From assembly GCF_000472505.1 (NCBI RefSeq), contig NZ_KI421429.1, forward strand, positions 73,871-137,870: a stretch of 64,000 nt of DNA, written 5' to 3'. Positions 1 through 10,967 of this stretch are shown one piece after another. The number at the start of each line of letters is the position of its first letter. Positions within the stretch are counted from its first letter, which is position 1. The notes below the pieces were generated by a model. That model ran no database searches. It saw nothing but the letters and a program-made list of their open reading frames with translations, and was not told the origin of the DNA. A program made the position numbers and the translations under genes. This DNA comes from Luteimonas sp. J29 (GTDB taxonomy: Bacteria; Pseudomonadota; Gammaproteobacteria; Xanthomonadales; Xanthomonadaceae).

Positions 1-152
1 TTGCCACTCCTCCCCTGCCCCGGGCACGCGGCAACTGCACTGCCAAACCCTGCTCGCCGTCACAGAGATGAATTTCACTTCCGCTTGTAAGGGGTTACCA
101 TGCAAGGGAATTCGCCCGGTCGGGGAGGCCGGGGATACCAGGGGACCAAGCG

Positions 153-1430
153 ATGGCCGTGACCCGTTCCGCCGCCAAGACCGCCGCTCGCAAGCCGGCG
201 CAGCCGACGCGCGAAGGCGTCAACATGCCGACGTTCATCTGGGAGGGCGTCGACAAGCGCGGCAAGAAGATGAAGGGCGAGCAGCAGGCCCGGAACGCCA
301 ACCTGCTGCGGGCCGAACTGCGCAAGCAGGGCATCCAGCCGGGGATGGTCAAGCCCAAGCCCAAGCCCCTGTTCGGCAGCGCCGGCAAGGCGATCACCGC
401 CAAGGACATCGCCGTCTTCAGCCGCCAGCTGGCCACCATGATGAAGTCGGGCGTGCCGATCGTGCTGGCCCTGGAGATCATCGGCCAGGGCCAGAAGAAC
501 CCGCGCATGAAGAAGATGGTCGACGACCTGCGCCTCGATCTGGAGAGCGGCTCGTCGATCTACGAGGCGATGAGCAAGTACCCGGTGCAGTTCGACGAGC
601 TGTACCGCAACCTGGTGCGCGCGGGCGAGTCCTCGGGCGCGCTGGAGACCGTGCTCGAGACCATCGCCACGTACAAGGAGAACATCGAGTCGGTCAAGGG
701 CAAGATCAAGAAGGCGATGTTCTACCCGCTGGCGATCATCGGCGTCGCCATCCTGGTGTGCGCGGTGCTGATGATCTTCGTGGTGCCGATCTTCAAGGAG
801 CAGTTCGCCAGCTTCGGCACCGACCTGCCGGCGTTCACCACCCTGGTGTTCGGCATCTCCGAGATCCTGGTGAAGTGGTGGTGGGCGATCCTGATCGTCG
901 CCCTGGGCGCGTTCGCCGCCTTCATGTACGTGTACAAGCGCTCGCCCAAGCTGCAGCACACCGTGGACCGGCTGATGCTGAAGATCCCGGTGATCGGCCA
1001 GGTGCTGCACAACTCGGCCATCGCCCGCTTCGCCCGCACCCTGGCGGTGACGTTCAAGGCCGGCGTGCCGCTGGTGGAGGCGATGGACAGCGTGGCCGGC
1101 GCGACCGGCAACCGCGTCTACACCGACGCCGTGATGCAGATGCGCGACGACGTGGCGGTGGGCTTCCCGCTCAACGTGGCGATGAAGCAGGTGGGCCTGT
1201 TCCCGCACATGGTGGTGCAGATGACCGCCATCGGCGAGGAGGCCGGCGCGCTCGACGCGATGCTGTTCAAGGTCGCCGAGTTCTACGAGGAAGAGGTCAA
1301 CAACGCGGTCGATGCGATCTCCAGCCTGATCGAGCCGTTCGTGATGGTGATCATCGGCACCCTGGTGGGCTCGATCGTGATCGCGATGTACCTGCCGATC
1401 TTCAAGATCGCCATGACCCTGATGGGCTGA
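153..1430 (+). CDS. pilC: Type IV pilus inner-membrane platform protein PilC
   Basis: PilC is the polytopic inner-membrane platform that couples the PilB/PilT motor ATPases to assembly and retraction of the type IV pilus. The 425-residue product has the two tandem GspF-type helical domains (about 90-210, with a core reading SRQLATMMKSGVP, and about 295-415, with ARTLAVTFKAGVP). Three hydrophobic segments lie near 190-215, 240-265 and 395-420. The ATG at 153 is used because Xanthomonad PilC proteins carry a basic 20-25 residue tail before the conserved FIWEG block; a second in-frame ATG (225) would start right at that block. pilD follows after 7 bases, so the two are very probably co-transcribed. 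The motor gene pilB would be expected outside the window. Confidence 0.95.
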   Translation: MAVTRSAAKTAARKPAQPTREGVNMPTFIWEGVDKRGKKMKGEQQARNANLLRAELRKQGIQPGMVKPKPKPLFGSAGKAITAKDIAVFSRQLATMMKSGVPIVLALEIIGQGQKNPRMKKMVDDLRLDLESGSSIYEAMSKYPVQFDELYRNLVRAGESSGALETVLETIATYKENIESVKGKIKKAMFYPLAIIGVAILVCAVLMIFVVPIFKEQFASFGTDLPAFTTLVFGISEILVKWWWAILIVALGAFAAFMYVYKRSPKLQHTVDRLMLKIPVIGQVLHNSAIARFARTLAVTFKAGVPLVEAMDSVAGATGNRVYTDAVMQMRDDVAVGFPLNVAMKQVGLFPHMVVQMTAIGEEAGALDAMLFKVAEFYEEEVNNAVDAISSLIEPFVMVIIGTLVGSIVIAMYLPIFKIAMTLMG

Positions 1431-1437
1431 CGGCTCG

Positions 1438-2298
1438 ATGGCGTACCTGGACCAGAACCCCGCGCTCGGCTATCCGCTGGCCGCCGGGCTGGGGCTGCTC
1501 GTGGGCAGTTTCCTCAACGTGGTGATCCTGCGCCTGCCGCGGCGCATGGAGTGGGAGTGGAAGCGCGAAGCCCGCGAGGTGCTGGGCGAGCCCGAGCTGT
1601 ACGACCCGCCGCCGCCGGGGATCGTGGTCGAGCGCTCGCATTGCCCGCACTGCGGCCACCAGCTGGCCTGGTACGAGAACATCCCGGTGCTGAGCTGGCT
1701 GGCGCTGCGTGGCCGCTGCCGCAGCTGCAAGGCGCCGATCTCGATCCAGTATCCGCTGGTGGAACTGCTCACCGCGGTGCTGTGCCTGGTGTGCGTGTGG
1801 CGTTTCGGGTTCGGCTGGCAGGGCTTCGGCGCCTGCCTGCTCACCTGCTTCCTGATCGCGCTGTCGGGCATCGACCTGCGCACCCAGCTGCTGCCCGACT
1901 CGCTGACCCTGCCGTTGATGTGGCTGGGCCTGGTGGCGGCGCTGGACAATCTGTACATGCCGGCCAAGCCCGCGCTGCTGGGCGCGATCGCCGGCTACGT
2001 GAGCCTCTGGTCGGTGTGGTGGCTGTTCAAGCAGGTCACCGGCAAGGAGGGCATGGGCCACGGCGACTTCAAGCTGCTGGCCGCGCTCGGCGCCTGGGTG
2101 GGGCTGGCCGGGGTGCTGCCGATCATCCTGCTGTCCTCGCTGGTGGGCGCGGTGGTGGGCTCGATCTGGCTGGCGGTCAAGGGCCGCGACCGCGCCACCC
2201 CGATTCCCTTCGGCCCCTACCTGGCCATCGCCGGCTGGATCGTCTTCATGTGGGGCGACCAGCTGCTCGGCCTGTACCGCAGCTACGCGGGCTTCTGA
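1438..2298 (+). CDS. pilD: Prepilin leader peptidase / N-methyltransferase PilD
   Basis: PilD is a membrane aspartyl protease. It cuts type IV prepilins and type II pseudopilins after the leader glycine and methylates the new N-terminal residue. The 286-residue product has an N-terminal cytoplasmic methyltransferase domain with both zinc-binding CxxC pairs (C69/C72 and C94/C97). The family's two catalytic aspartates are visible: D146 in the SGIDLRTQLLPD stretch and D210 in GMGHGDFK. About seven hydrophobic segments follow. Length and motifs are normal for the family. It is the only prepilin peptidase in the window, so it is the likely processing enzyme for the pseudopilins GspG-K encoded at 53-57 kb as well as for pilin. 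Confidence 0.96.
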   Translation: MAYLDQNPALGYPLAAGLGLLVGSFLNVVILRLPRRMEWEWKREAREVLGEPELYDPPPPGIVVERSHCPHCGHQLAWYENIPVLSWLALRGRCRSCKAPISIQYPLVELLTAVLCLVCVWRFGFGWQGFGACLLTCFLIALSGIDLRTQLLPDSLTLPLMWLGLVAALDNLYMPAKPALLGAIAGYVSLWSVWWLFKQVTGKEGMGHGDFKLLAALGAWVGLAGVLPIILLSSLVGAVVGSIWLAVKGRDRATPIPFGPYLAIAGWIVFMWGDQLLGLYRSYAGF

Positions 2299-2365
2299 GC
2301 CCAGGAGCCTCCCCGCTCCTGCCCCTGCTCCCCGCAGACTCGCCCCTCCTGCCCCGGCGCCCGCC

Positions 2366-2476
2366 CTTCCCCCCGCTTGCGGGGGGAGGCTGGGAGGGGG
2401 GGCATCTCGCAGCCACACCATCCGGCCCCATTCGCCCCCACCCCAACCCTCCCCCGCGCGCGGTGGAGGGGGTTGA
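2366..2476. repeat. GC-rich inverted-repeat element, paired copy
   Basis: Two C/G-rich palindromic halves in opposite orientation. The first (2366-2403) reads like CCCCCCGCTTGCGGGGGG followed by AGGCTGGGAGGGGG. The second (about 2431-2476) begins CCCCCACCCCAACCCTCCC and is close to the reverse complement of the first. The same two-part unit recurs at 7881-8000 and 8031-8152, with single halves at 3347, 4574, 4696, 7763 and 7816. It fills most of the 247-base gap between pilD and coaE. It looks like a REP/BIME-type dispersed element. Confidence 0.7.
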
Positions 2477-2545
2477 AGTGCGGGGGAATGCCGGCATCCG
2501 CCCCCCGGGCGCCGAATCCGCATGCGCGACGTGCACAATCCGCAG

Positions 2546-3196
2546 ATGGCCGGATACATCGTGGGACTGACGGGGGGCGTCGCCTCCGGCAAGAGCGAGG
2601 TGGCGCGGTGCTTCGAGGCGCTGGGCGTCACCGTGGCCGATGCCGACGTGGCCGCGCGCGAGGCGGTGGCGCCAGGCAGTGACGGCCTGGCCGAAGTGGT
2701 GGCCGCCTTCGGGTCCGAGGTGCTCGCGCCCGACGGCAGCCTCGACCGCCCCGCCATGCGGCGGCGGGTGTTCGCCGACGACGCGGCGCGCCTGACGCTC
2801 GAGGCGATCGTGCATCCACGCGTGCGGACCCTGCTGCGGACCGCCTGCGAAGCGGCGCCGGGAGCGTACGCGGTGGCCGCGATCCCGCTGCTGGCCGAGG
2901 CGGCGACGACCTCCGGCGGCGGTCCGCGTGCCGCCTATCCCTGGCTGCACCGCGTGCTGGTGGTGGACGTGCCGGTCGAGGTGCAGCGTAGCCGCCTGCT
3001 GGCCCGCGACGGCATCGACCTCGCGCTGGCCGACCGCATGATCGCCGCGCAGGCCAGCCGGGCGGAACGCCTGGCGATCGCCGACGACATACTGGTGAAC
3101 GACGGCCCGATCGACGCACTGCCGCCCCAGGTCGCCGCCCTCGACGCGCAGTACCGCGCCCTCGCCGCCGCGGCGGCCGGGACTGTCGACGGGTAG
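2546..3196 (+). CDS. coaE: Dephospho-CoA kinase CoaE
   Basis: Catalyses the last step of coenzyme A synthesis, ATP-dependent 3'-phosphorylation of dephospho-CoA, in the cytoplasm. The protein opens with VGLTGGVASGKSEVAR, whose GxxxSGKS P-loop (about residues 11-17) is the family signature. The DADVAAREAV stretch matches the conserved D-D region that follows the P-loop in CoaE. Starting at 2546 gives 216 residues and the usual short tail before the P-loop. An in-frame ATG at 2522 would add eight residues; neither start has a clear ribosome-binding site. Residues 130-140 carry a small Gly/Ala/Thr-rich insertion. Its place after pilC-pilD is the usual order in Xanthomonads and pseudomonads. Confidence 0.93.
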   Translation: MAGYIVGLTGGVASGKSEVARCFEALGVTVADADVAAREAVAPGSDGLAEVVAAFGSEVLAPDGSLDRPAMRRRVFADDAARLTLEAIVHPRVRTLLRTACEAAPGAYAVAAIPLLAEAATTSGGGPRAAYPWLHRVLVVDVPVEVQRSRLLARDGIDLALADRMIAAQASRAERLAIADDILVNDGPIDALPPQVAALDAQYRALAAAAAGTVDG

Positions 3197-3346
3197 GCGA
3201 CCTGCCGCCCGGACCGCGGGTCATCCCGCCCGGCCTCGGGCCACGTCGGCCCGACCTCATCCGCACCCTTCCGCCGCTCCCCCGGCGGTGGTGCCCATCT
3301 CCCGGCCCGCGCTCCTGCCCCTCTCCCGCCTGGTCGTTCCCGCGAT

Positions 3347-3389
3347 CCTGCCCCTCCCCCGCTTGCGGGGGGAGGCTGGGAGGGGGCAT
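3347..3389. repeat. GC-rich inverted-repeat element, single half
   Basis: One copy of the family described at 2366, in the 299-base convergent gap between coaE (+) and the Nudix gene (-). The core CCCCCGCTTGCGGGGGG and the flank AGGCTGGGAGGGGGC match the first half at 2366. The rest of this gap is C-rich and shows no gene. Confidence 0.65.
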
Positions 3390-3495
3390 TGCGATCGCCA
3401 TGTCATTCGCACGTCAGCCGGCCAGCCGCCGCGAATCCGGCAGCGGCGCCGGGGCGCGCGGTCGGAACCTGGAGCCGCGATGGGCCCGGTGCGCG

Positions 3496-4530
3496 CTACA
3501 GGCGGGTGGCGCGGGGGCGGCGGGCGGGGCGCGGGGGTGGATCCGCGGCCGGGGCGTCCCACAGGCCGCGGATCGCGGCGATGCCCTGGGCGCCATGCTG
3601 GCGGGCAACCGGGATGTCGGCCGGGCCAAGTCCGCCGATGGCGTACATCGGCAGCGCGCTGCGCTCGCGCAATGCCTCGAAGCGTTCCCAGCCGATGCCG
3701 GGCTCGCCGGGATGGCTGGGCGTCGGCCGCAGCGGGCCCACCAGGACGAAGTCGCAGCCCAGCGCCTCGGCCCGCGCCAGCTGCGCTTCGTCGTGGCAGG
3801 ACGCGGAAAACGGAACCTCGGCCGGGACCGGCCGCGCCTCGATCCCGGCCAGCCGTGCCGCGGGCAGGTGCAGGCCGAGGCCGGTCGCCAGGGCCAGCGC
3901 GGGATCGCCATTGACCAGCAGCTGCGCGCCGGCGTCGCTGCAGAGCCGGGCCGCGCCGTCCAGCAACCGCCGGCGCCGGGCCTCGTCCACGCCCGGCATG
4001 CGGAACTGCACCCGGCGCACGCCACGCGCCAGCGCGGCATCGAAGGCCGCGAGCCAGGCCGCGTCGTCGGCGCCGGGCGGCGGCGTCACCAGGCAATGGT
4101 CGGGCTGCAGCAGCGCCGCCACCACCGGGCGGTCGGGCGCGGGCATGTCGTAACGGGCCAGCTTCTCCGGCTGCACCCAGGCCAGCGCCTGTCCCTCCAG
4201 TCCCTTGGCGCTGCCCTTCCAGCCGGCCACGCGACGCACGTCCAGTCGCAGCCGGCGGCTGGGCGCCAGGTGCGGAACGGTCATCAGCGGGGCGCCGGGC
4301 TCGACCCGGATGCCGAGCTCCTCTTCCAGCTCGCGGCTGAGCGCGGCCTCGGGCGCCTCGCCCGGCTCGAGCTTGCCGCCGGGGAACTCCCAGAGTCCGG
4401 CCAGCTCGCTGCCCGGCGCTCGGCGCGCCAGCAGCACCCGGCCACGGGTGTCGGTAATGACGCCGGCGACGACGTGGATCGTGGGGGGAGTGCCCGCGGG
4501 CGCGGGCGGGTGCGGGGTGCCCTGGTTCAT
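3496..4530 (-). CDS. Nudix hydrolase fused to a ThiE-like domain (MutT family)
   Basis: The N-terminal half (about 17-145) is a MutT-type Nudix hydrolase, expected to clean oxidised nucleotides such as 8-oxo-dGTP from the pool. The Nudix box is complete at 52-74: G52, E58, then R66-E67-L68-E69-E70-E71-L72-G73-I74. The C-terminal half (about 155-330) resembles thiamine-phosphate synthase: RRVQFRMP matches the first strand region, and LVGPLRPTPSHPG matches the GPxxxTxxK loop. The usual catalytic lysine of that loop is replaced by serine-histidine, and the DGVHLGQ motif has become GLGLHLPA, so this half is probably not an active ThiE. The fusion itself is common in gammaproteobacteria. The ATG at 4530 gives 344 residues. 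It is transcribed away from secA and converges on coaE. Confidence 0.88.
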   Translation of the reverse strand: MNQGTPHPPAPAGTPPTIHVVAGVITDTRGRVLLARRAPGSELAGLWEFPGGKLEPGEAPEAALSRELEEELGIRVEPGAPLMTVPHLAPSRRLRLDVRRVAGWKGSAKGLEGQALAWVQPEKLARYDMPAPDRPVVAALLQPDHCLVTPPPGADDAAWLAAFDAALARGVRRVQFRMPGVDEARRRRLLDGAARLCSDAGAQLLVNGDPALALATGLGLHLPAARLAGIEARPVPAEVPFSASCHDEAQLARAEALGCDFVLVGPLRPTPSHPGEPGIGWERFEALRERSALPMYAIGGLGPADIPVARQHGAQGIAAIRGLWDAPAADPPPRPARRPRATRL

Positions 4531-4573
4531 GCGAGGGGGTCCCGGGCCTCCGGGGTGGCGTTCGCCTCCCCGG

Positions 4574-4738
4574 CCCTCCCCCGCAGGCGGCGGAGGGGGC
4601 TGCAGCGCATGGGGGGCGGAACGTCGTGCGATGCGCCGGCGCCAGGCTGCGGCCGGCGCCTGGTCCGCGCCTCCCGCCGGCCCGTCAGTGGTCCTGGCCC
4701 CTCCCCCCGCTTGCCGGGGGAGGCCGGGAGGGGGGCGC
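4574..4738. repeat. GC-rich inverted-repeat elements, two degenerate copies
   Basis: Two halves of the 2366 family (4574-4602 and 4696-4735) in the 314-base gap between secA and the Nudix gene. The rest of the gap holds further G/C palindromes, including a perfect 8-base stem at 4776-4795 (GCCCCCGC / GCGGGGGC). That stem lies just past the secA stop and could help end the secA transcript, although no T-run follows. No gene is seen. Confidence 0.55.
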
Positions 4739-4844
4739 GCAGCGCCAGCACGCCACCAGGCATGTGCCCGGCCCTGCCCCCGCGGCGGCGGGGGCTGCGC
4801 TCAGGCTGGAGGCGGGCGGACGGTCGGTGCAGGGGGCGCTGTCC

Positions 4845-7574
<2,730 letters not shown>

Positions 7575-7635
7575 TTGGGTACCAGAACTGTGACGGGGGC
7601 CTGGCCGGGGGCCGGGAACGGGCGCGCCGGCAATG

Positions 7636-7660
7636 AAAAAGGGCGCAAGGGCGCCCTTTT
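7636..7660 (-). terminator. Intrinsic terminator or attenuator in the secA leader
   Basis: On the minus strand a perfect 10-bp stem AAAAGGGCGC / GCGCCCTTTT with a CCTT loop is followed directly by a T-run. This is the cleanest terminator-shaped hairpin in the window. It lies about 60 bases upstream of the secA start and more than 560 bases after the M23 gene. It may end M23 transcription or act as a leader attenuator for secA. The stem carries A/T at its base on both strands, so it could also act in the other direction. Confidence 0.6.
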
Positions 7661-7762
7661 CGATGGCAACGCGCATTGTACCGTGGTGGCGGCCGGGGGC
7701 GTTTGCAAGACCGTGACGGGGCGCCGGCGGACGGGGGGCGGGCCCGTGCTTCATCTCCATCC

Positions 7763-8152
7763 ACCCTCCCCGCTCGCGGGGAGGAGCTTGCCTCCAACAT
7801 CCCCCGCGCCCTGCGCCCCCCCTCCCCGTGGCGGGGCAGGGAGCATGGGCTGACGCCCCGCACCAGCACCGCGCTTCCTGCCCCTCCCCCCGCTCGCGGG
7901 GCGAGGCTGGGAGGGGGGCCGCCCGCAGGCGCCAGTCGGTCACACGTTCCGGGTTGCCCCCACCCCAACCCTCCCCCCGCTCGCGGGGGAGGGAGCACCG
8001 GGCATCCCGCATCGGCATCGCGCTTCTTCCCCCTCCCCCCGCTCGCGGGGGGAGGATGGGAGGGGGGCCGCCCGCAGGCGCCAGTCGGTCACGCGTTCCG
8101 GCTTGCCCCCACCCCAGCCCTCCCCCGCCCGCGGGGGAGGGAGTTGCAGGGG
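7763..8152. repeat. Cluster of GC-rich inverted-repeat elements between M23 gene and secA
   Basis: The 650-base gap between secA and the M23 peptidase gene contains no gene. It is largely made of the 2366-type element: single halves at 7763-7790 and 7816-7844, and two near-identical paired copies at 7881-8000 and 8031-8152. The two paired copies share the internal spacer CCGCCCGCAGGCGCCAGTCG and differ at only a few positions over about 115 bases, so one is a recent tandem duplicate of the other. Each half folds into a G/C stem; the pair forms an inverted BIME-like unit. Confidence 0.75.
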
Positions 8153-8161
8153 ACTCTCGAA

Positions 8162-8188
8162 ACTCGCGGGACTCGCGGGACTCGCGGG
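8162..8188. repeat. Short tandem repeat, 3 x ACTCGCGGG
   Basis: Three perfect head-to-tail copies of a 9-base unit, preceded by a degenerate copy (CTCTCGAA), about 36 bases past the stop of the M23 gene. Too few and too short for a CRISPR array. Copy number may vary between strains by replication slippage. Confidence 0.75.
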
Positions 8189-8224
8189 TGTGCGCGGGGC
8201 GGACGGCGCCGCGGATCGCCTGGG

Positions 8225-9127
8225 CTACTTCCGGGCCAGTTCCAGGAACTTGCGCGGATTGTGCAGGCGCCCGTTCTCCCAGACTTCCAGGTGCACGTGG
8301 GCGCCGGTGGAGCGGCCGGTCGAGCCGGCCCTGGCGACCTGCTGCCCCACCCGGACCAGGTCGCCGACCTTCACGGTGTTGCGGGAGTTGTGCGCGTAAC
8401 GGGTCACGAAGCCGTTGCCGTGGTCCACCTCGACCACGTTGCCGTAGCCGCTGCGCACGCCCGAAAAGCTGACCACGCCGTCGGCCACCGCCAGCACCGG
8501 GTCGCCGGTGCGGGCGTGGAAATCGATGCCCTTGTGGAACTGGCGACCGCCGCCGAACGGGTCGGCGCGCCCGCCGAAACCGGAGGTGACGTAGCCCGAT
8601 TCCACCGGCGAACGCGACGGAACGGCGTTGCGCTCGAGTTCCTGGTCGAACAGCAGCGCCTCGAGCACGGACAGCTGGCGCCCGGAATGGGCGAAGCCGG
8701 CCTCGACCGCGTCCATCCCTTCGACCAGCGCGCGCGCCGGCATGTCCTGGCTGGGCTCGGCGCCACCCATGCCGACCGGCTGGGCGAAGTCGAACTCGCC
8801 GTCGCCGAGCTTGGCGATCCGGGTCAGGCGCTCGCCCAGCGCGTTGAGGCGGTTGGCCTGGGCCTGCAGTTCGGCCAGGCGCGTGGCGAGGGCGTTGACC
8901 TCGCGCTGGGCTTCGCGCCGGGTCGCCTCGAGCGACTGCGCCTGGCCACTGACCTGCTCCTGCAGGCGGTTGACGCTGGCCGCGTTGATCGCGCCGCCCA
9001 TCAACAGGCCGGTGCCGACCAGGACGATGGCGGCCGACACCGGCCGCGCAACCAGGCGTGCATGCAGGTCGCGGCCCAGGGCCCGGAGGATCGACAGCGC
9101 CTGCACGGAGATTGTGTGTAGAGTCAT
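8225..9127 (-). CDS. M23 family (LytM-domain) metallopeptidase, membrane-anchored
   Basis: A predicted periplasmic peptidoglycan endopeptidase or amidase activator. It has a short cytoplasmic tail and one membrane segment (about 31-50). A heptad-rich coiled coil follows (about 52-108, with the repeated QAQ...L pattern). The C-terminal LytM/M23 domain spans about 178-295. Zinc ligands are all present: H198 and D202 in FHKGIDFHA, and H279 in the GAHVHLEVW motif, with H277 as the extra catalytic histidine. It should therefore be an active enzyme, unlike degenerate EnvC/NlpD activators. It lies upstream of secA in the slot where enterobacteria carry secM, a position conserved in Xanthomonads, but it is not SecM-like. 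Its ATG is only 5 bases from the divergent DUF721 gene. Confidence 0.9.
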   Translation of the reverse strand: MTLHTISVQALSILRALGRDLHARLVARPVSAAIVLVGTGLLMGGAINAASVNRLQEQVSGQAQSLEATRREAQREVNALATRLAELQAQANRLNALGERLTRIAKLGDGEFDFAQPVGMGGAEPSQDMPARALVEGMDAVEAGFAHSGRQLSVLEALLFDQELERNAVPSRSPVESGYVTSGFGGRADPFGGGRQFHKGIDFHARTGDPVLAVADGVVSFSGVRSGYGNVVEVDHGNGFVTRYAHNSRNTVKVGDLVRVGQQVARAGSTGRSTGAHVHLEVWENGRLHNPRKFLELARK

Positions 9128-9132
9128 AGCCT

Positions 9133-9618
9133 ATGTCTGGTTCCTTGCCACGGCGGTCCAGTTCGCCCAGGTTGCCTGCCGGTGCGGAGCGATCCGCGAC
9201 CATGCAGACGGCACTCGATGCACTGTTGTCCGGTACCGCCGCCGACCCGGTGCGCCGCGCCCTGGGGCTCGACGCGCTGGACCGCCAGCTGCGTCCCCTC
9301 CTGCCGGAGGCGCTGGCGCCGCATGTGCGGCTGGCCAACGTGGCCGACGGCAGGCTGGTCATGCTCGTCGATTCCCCCGTCTGGCACGCCAGGCTGCGCC
9401 TGGCCGCACCGGACCTGATCGACGTCGCCCGATCCCTCGGACTGGAAGTGCGCGAGGTCGCCATCCGGACGACCCGGGAACCGCTGCAACTCCCTGCCGG
9501 CAGCCCGCGCCCCCAGGCGCGTCGCTCCGGCGGACCGTCCGCGGCCACGGAAGAAGCCCTCCGCGCCGCACTGGCCGCCCTCGGGGATCCCGCGCCCGGC
9601 GCGGATCCGGAGGACTGA
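9133..9618 (+). CDS. DUF721 / DciA-like protein
   Basis: A 161-residue DUF721 protein. Members of this family include DciA, the ancestral loader of the replicative helicase DnaB in bacteria without DnaC. The conserved core is seen as [20 protein letters not shown] (about 47-66), then [20 protein letters not shown] with the family's VDSPVWHxxLR signature. The N- and C-terminal tails are basic or Pro/Ala rich and probably disordered. Start 9133 matches relatives; an internal ATG at 9202 is possible. Only 5 bases separate its start from that of the divergent M23 gene, so each gene's promoter must lie inside the other's coding sequence. Helicase loading is inferred from the family, not shown here. 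Confidence 0.85.
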   Translation: MSGSLPRRSSSPRLPAGAERSATMQTALDALLSGTAADPVRRALGLDALDRQLRPLLPEALAPHVRLANVADGRLVMLVDSPVWHARLRLAAPDLIDVARSLGLEVREVAIRTTREPLQLPAGSPRPQARRSGGPSAATEEALRAALAALGDPAPGADPED

Positions 9619-9862
9619 CCTGCCGGCATGCGCGTGGGGGTTCCCGACCGTCCTGCCGGCCCACGCGGACAGCGCATCCTAGCGGCCCCGTCTGCACAAA
9701 GCGTTAACCTGCCCGGCCGGAATGGGCTGATTTCGTTAAGAAAAGGTTACATCCGCGACTTCGTCGCGTGAAATGTGACGGCCGCATGACCGCGGGCCGA
9801 ACGGGCCCTCGGCAGGATTGCGACGGGGTGCGTCCCCGGGGCAACCCCCGGGCGGGGACAGG

Positions 9863-10771
9863 TCAGGCTGTCAGCGGGGCGCCGTAGGCCAGCGGGGCCG
9901 GGGCCTCGACCGGGAAGCTCACTTCCTCCCAGGCTTCGCGGTCGGCCAGCAGCGCGCGCACCAGCTTGTTGTTGAGCGCGTGGCCGGACTTGTAGCCCTC
10001 GAACGCGCCCAGGATCGGGCGGCCGGCGAGGTACAGGTCGCCGATGGCGTCGAGGATCTTGTGGCGCACGAACTCGTCGGCGTAGCGCAGGCCGTCGTCG
10101 TTGAGCACCCGGAACTCGTCGAGCACGATCGCGTTGTCCATCGATCCGCCGAGGCCGAGGTTGCGCTCGCGCATGTATTCGAGGTCGCGCATGAAGCCGA
10201 AGGTGCGGGCGCGGCTGACCTCACGGATGTAGTTCTCGGTCGAGAACTCGATCTCCGCCCGCGAGCGCGACTTGGGGATCGCCGGGTGGTCGAAATCGAC
10301 CGTGAAACCCAGGCGGAAGCCGTCGTAGGGCTCGAAACGGGCGATCTTGTCGCCCTCGCGCACCTCGATCGGGCGCTTGATCCGGATGAAGCGCTTGGGC
10401 ACGCCCTGCTCGACGATGCCGGCCGACTGGAGCAGGAACACGAACGGGCCCGAGGAGCCGTCCATGATCGGCACCTCGGCCGCGGACAGCTCGACGTAGA
10501 GGTTGTCGACGCCCAGGCCGGCCAGGGCCGACATCAGGTGCTCGACGGTCTGCACCTTGGCGCCTTCGCAGCTCAGGCCGGTGCAGAGGGTGGTTTCGGT
10601 GACCAGGTCGCCCGAGGCGGGGATCTCCACCACCGGGTCCAGGTCCACGCGGCGGAACACGATGCCGGTGTCGGGCGGGGCCGGGCGCAGGGTGAGGAAC
10701 ACCTTCTCACCGCTGTGCAGGCCCACGCCGGTGGCGCGGATCACGTTCTTGATGGTGCGTTGCTGCGGCAT
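9863..10771 (-). CDS. lpxC: UDP-3-O-acyl-N-acetylglucosamine deacetylase LpxC
   Basis: The zinc amidase of the first committed step of lipid A synthesis, in the cytoplasm. The 302-residue product starts [21 protein letters not shown]. All catalytic and zinc residues are seen: E77-H78 in VEHLMSAL, H237 and D241 in [10 protein letters not shown], and H264 in [10 protein letters not shown]. The ATG at 10771 is chosen because relatives begin at MPQQRT; 14 upstream codons are open but not conserved. It is the last gene of the dcw block, about 200 bases after ftsZ. The 244-base gap beyond its stop (9619-9862), where it converges with the DUF721 gene, holds only small G/C hairpins (for example 9834-9852). 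Confidence 0.97.
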   Translation of the reverse strand: MPQQRTIKNVIRATGVGLHSGEKVFLTLRPAPPDTGIVFRRVDLDPVVEIPASGDLVTETTLCTGLSCEGAKVQTVEHLMSALAGLGVDNLYVELSAAEVPIMDGSSGPFVFLLQSAGIVEQGVPKRFIRIKRPIEVREGDKIARFEPYDGFRLGFTVDFDHPAIPKSRSRAEIEFSTENYIREVSRARTFGFMRDLEYMRERNLGLGGSMDNAIVLDEFRVLNDDGLRYADEFVRHKILDAIGDLYLAGRPILGAFEGYKSGHALNNKLVRALLADREAWEEVSFPVEAPAPLAYGAPLTA

Positions 10772-10881
10772 CGGGTCACGGCCTGATTGCAGGAGTTCCC
10801 CGTCGCCGGGCAACGTCCCAGATTATCATCACGCGGCCTGAACTGGATTCTAGCGGCCACGCGCCGCGGATCGCCCGAAAG

Positions 10882-10909
10882 GCCGCCGGGCCGGCACTGG
10901 CCCGGCGGC
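10882..10909 (-). terminator. Probable terminator after ftsZ
   Basis: A perfect 11-bp stem (GCCGCCGGGCC / GGCCCGGCGGC) with a 6-base loop in the ftsZ-lpxC gap, read on the minus strand. It is followed by CCTTTCGG, only a short T-run. It probably reduces readthrough from the dcw operon into lpxC. Confidence 0.5.
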
Positions 10910-10967
10910 GGAATCGGACATGGCGCCCGCCCCCGCCAGCGCGGGGACGGGCCTGGCGGACCCGCGG

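Noticed and set aside
1..152. Possible sigma-54 promoter (pilA-like) before pilC
   Set aside because: No TGGCAC-N5-TTGC match was found on either strand; nothing recognisable is seen in these bases.
8151..8190. Repeated ACTCGCGGG considered as a CRISPR or iteron array
   Set aside because: Only three perfect 9-base copies with no spacers, no cas or rep genes nearby.
8225..9127. M23 gene as a SecM equivalent because it precedes secA
   Set aside because: It has a full LytM zinc site and coiled coil, and no C-terminal arrest-type sequence; only the position is shared.
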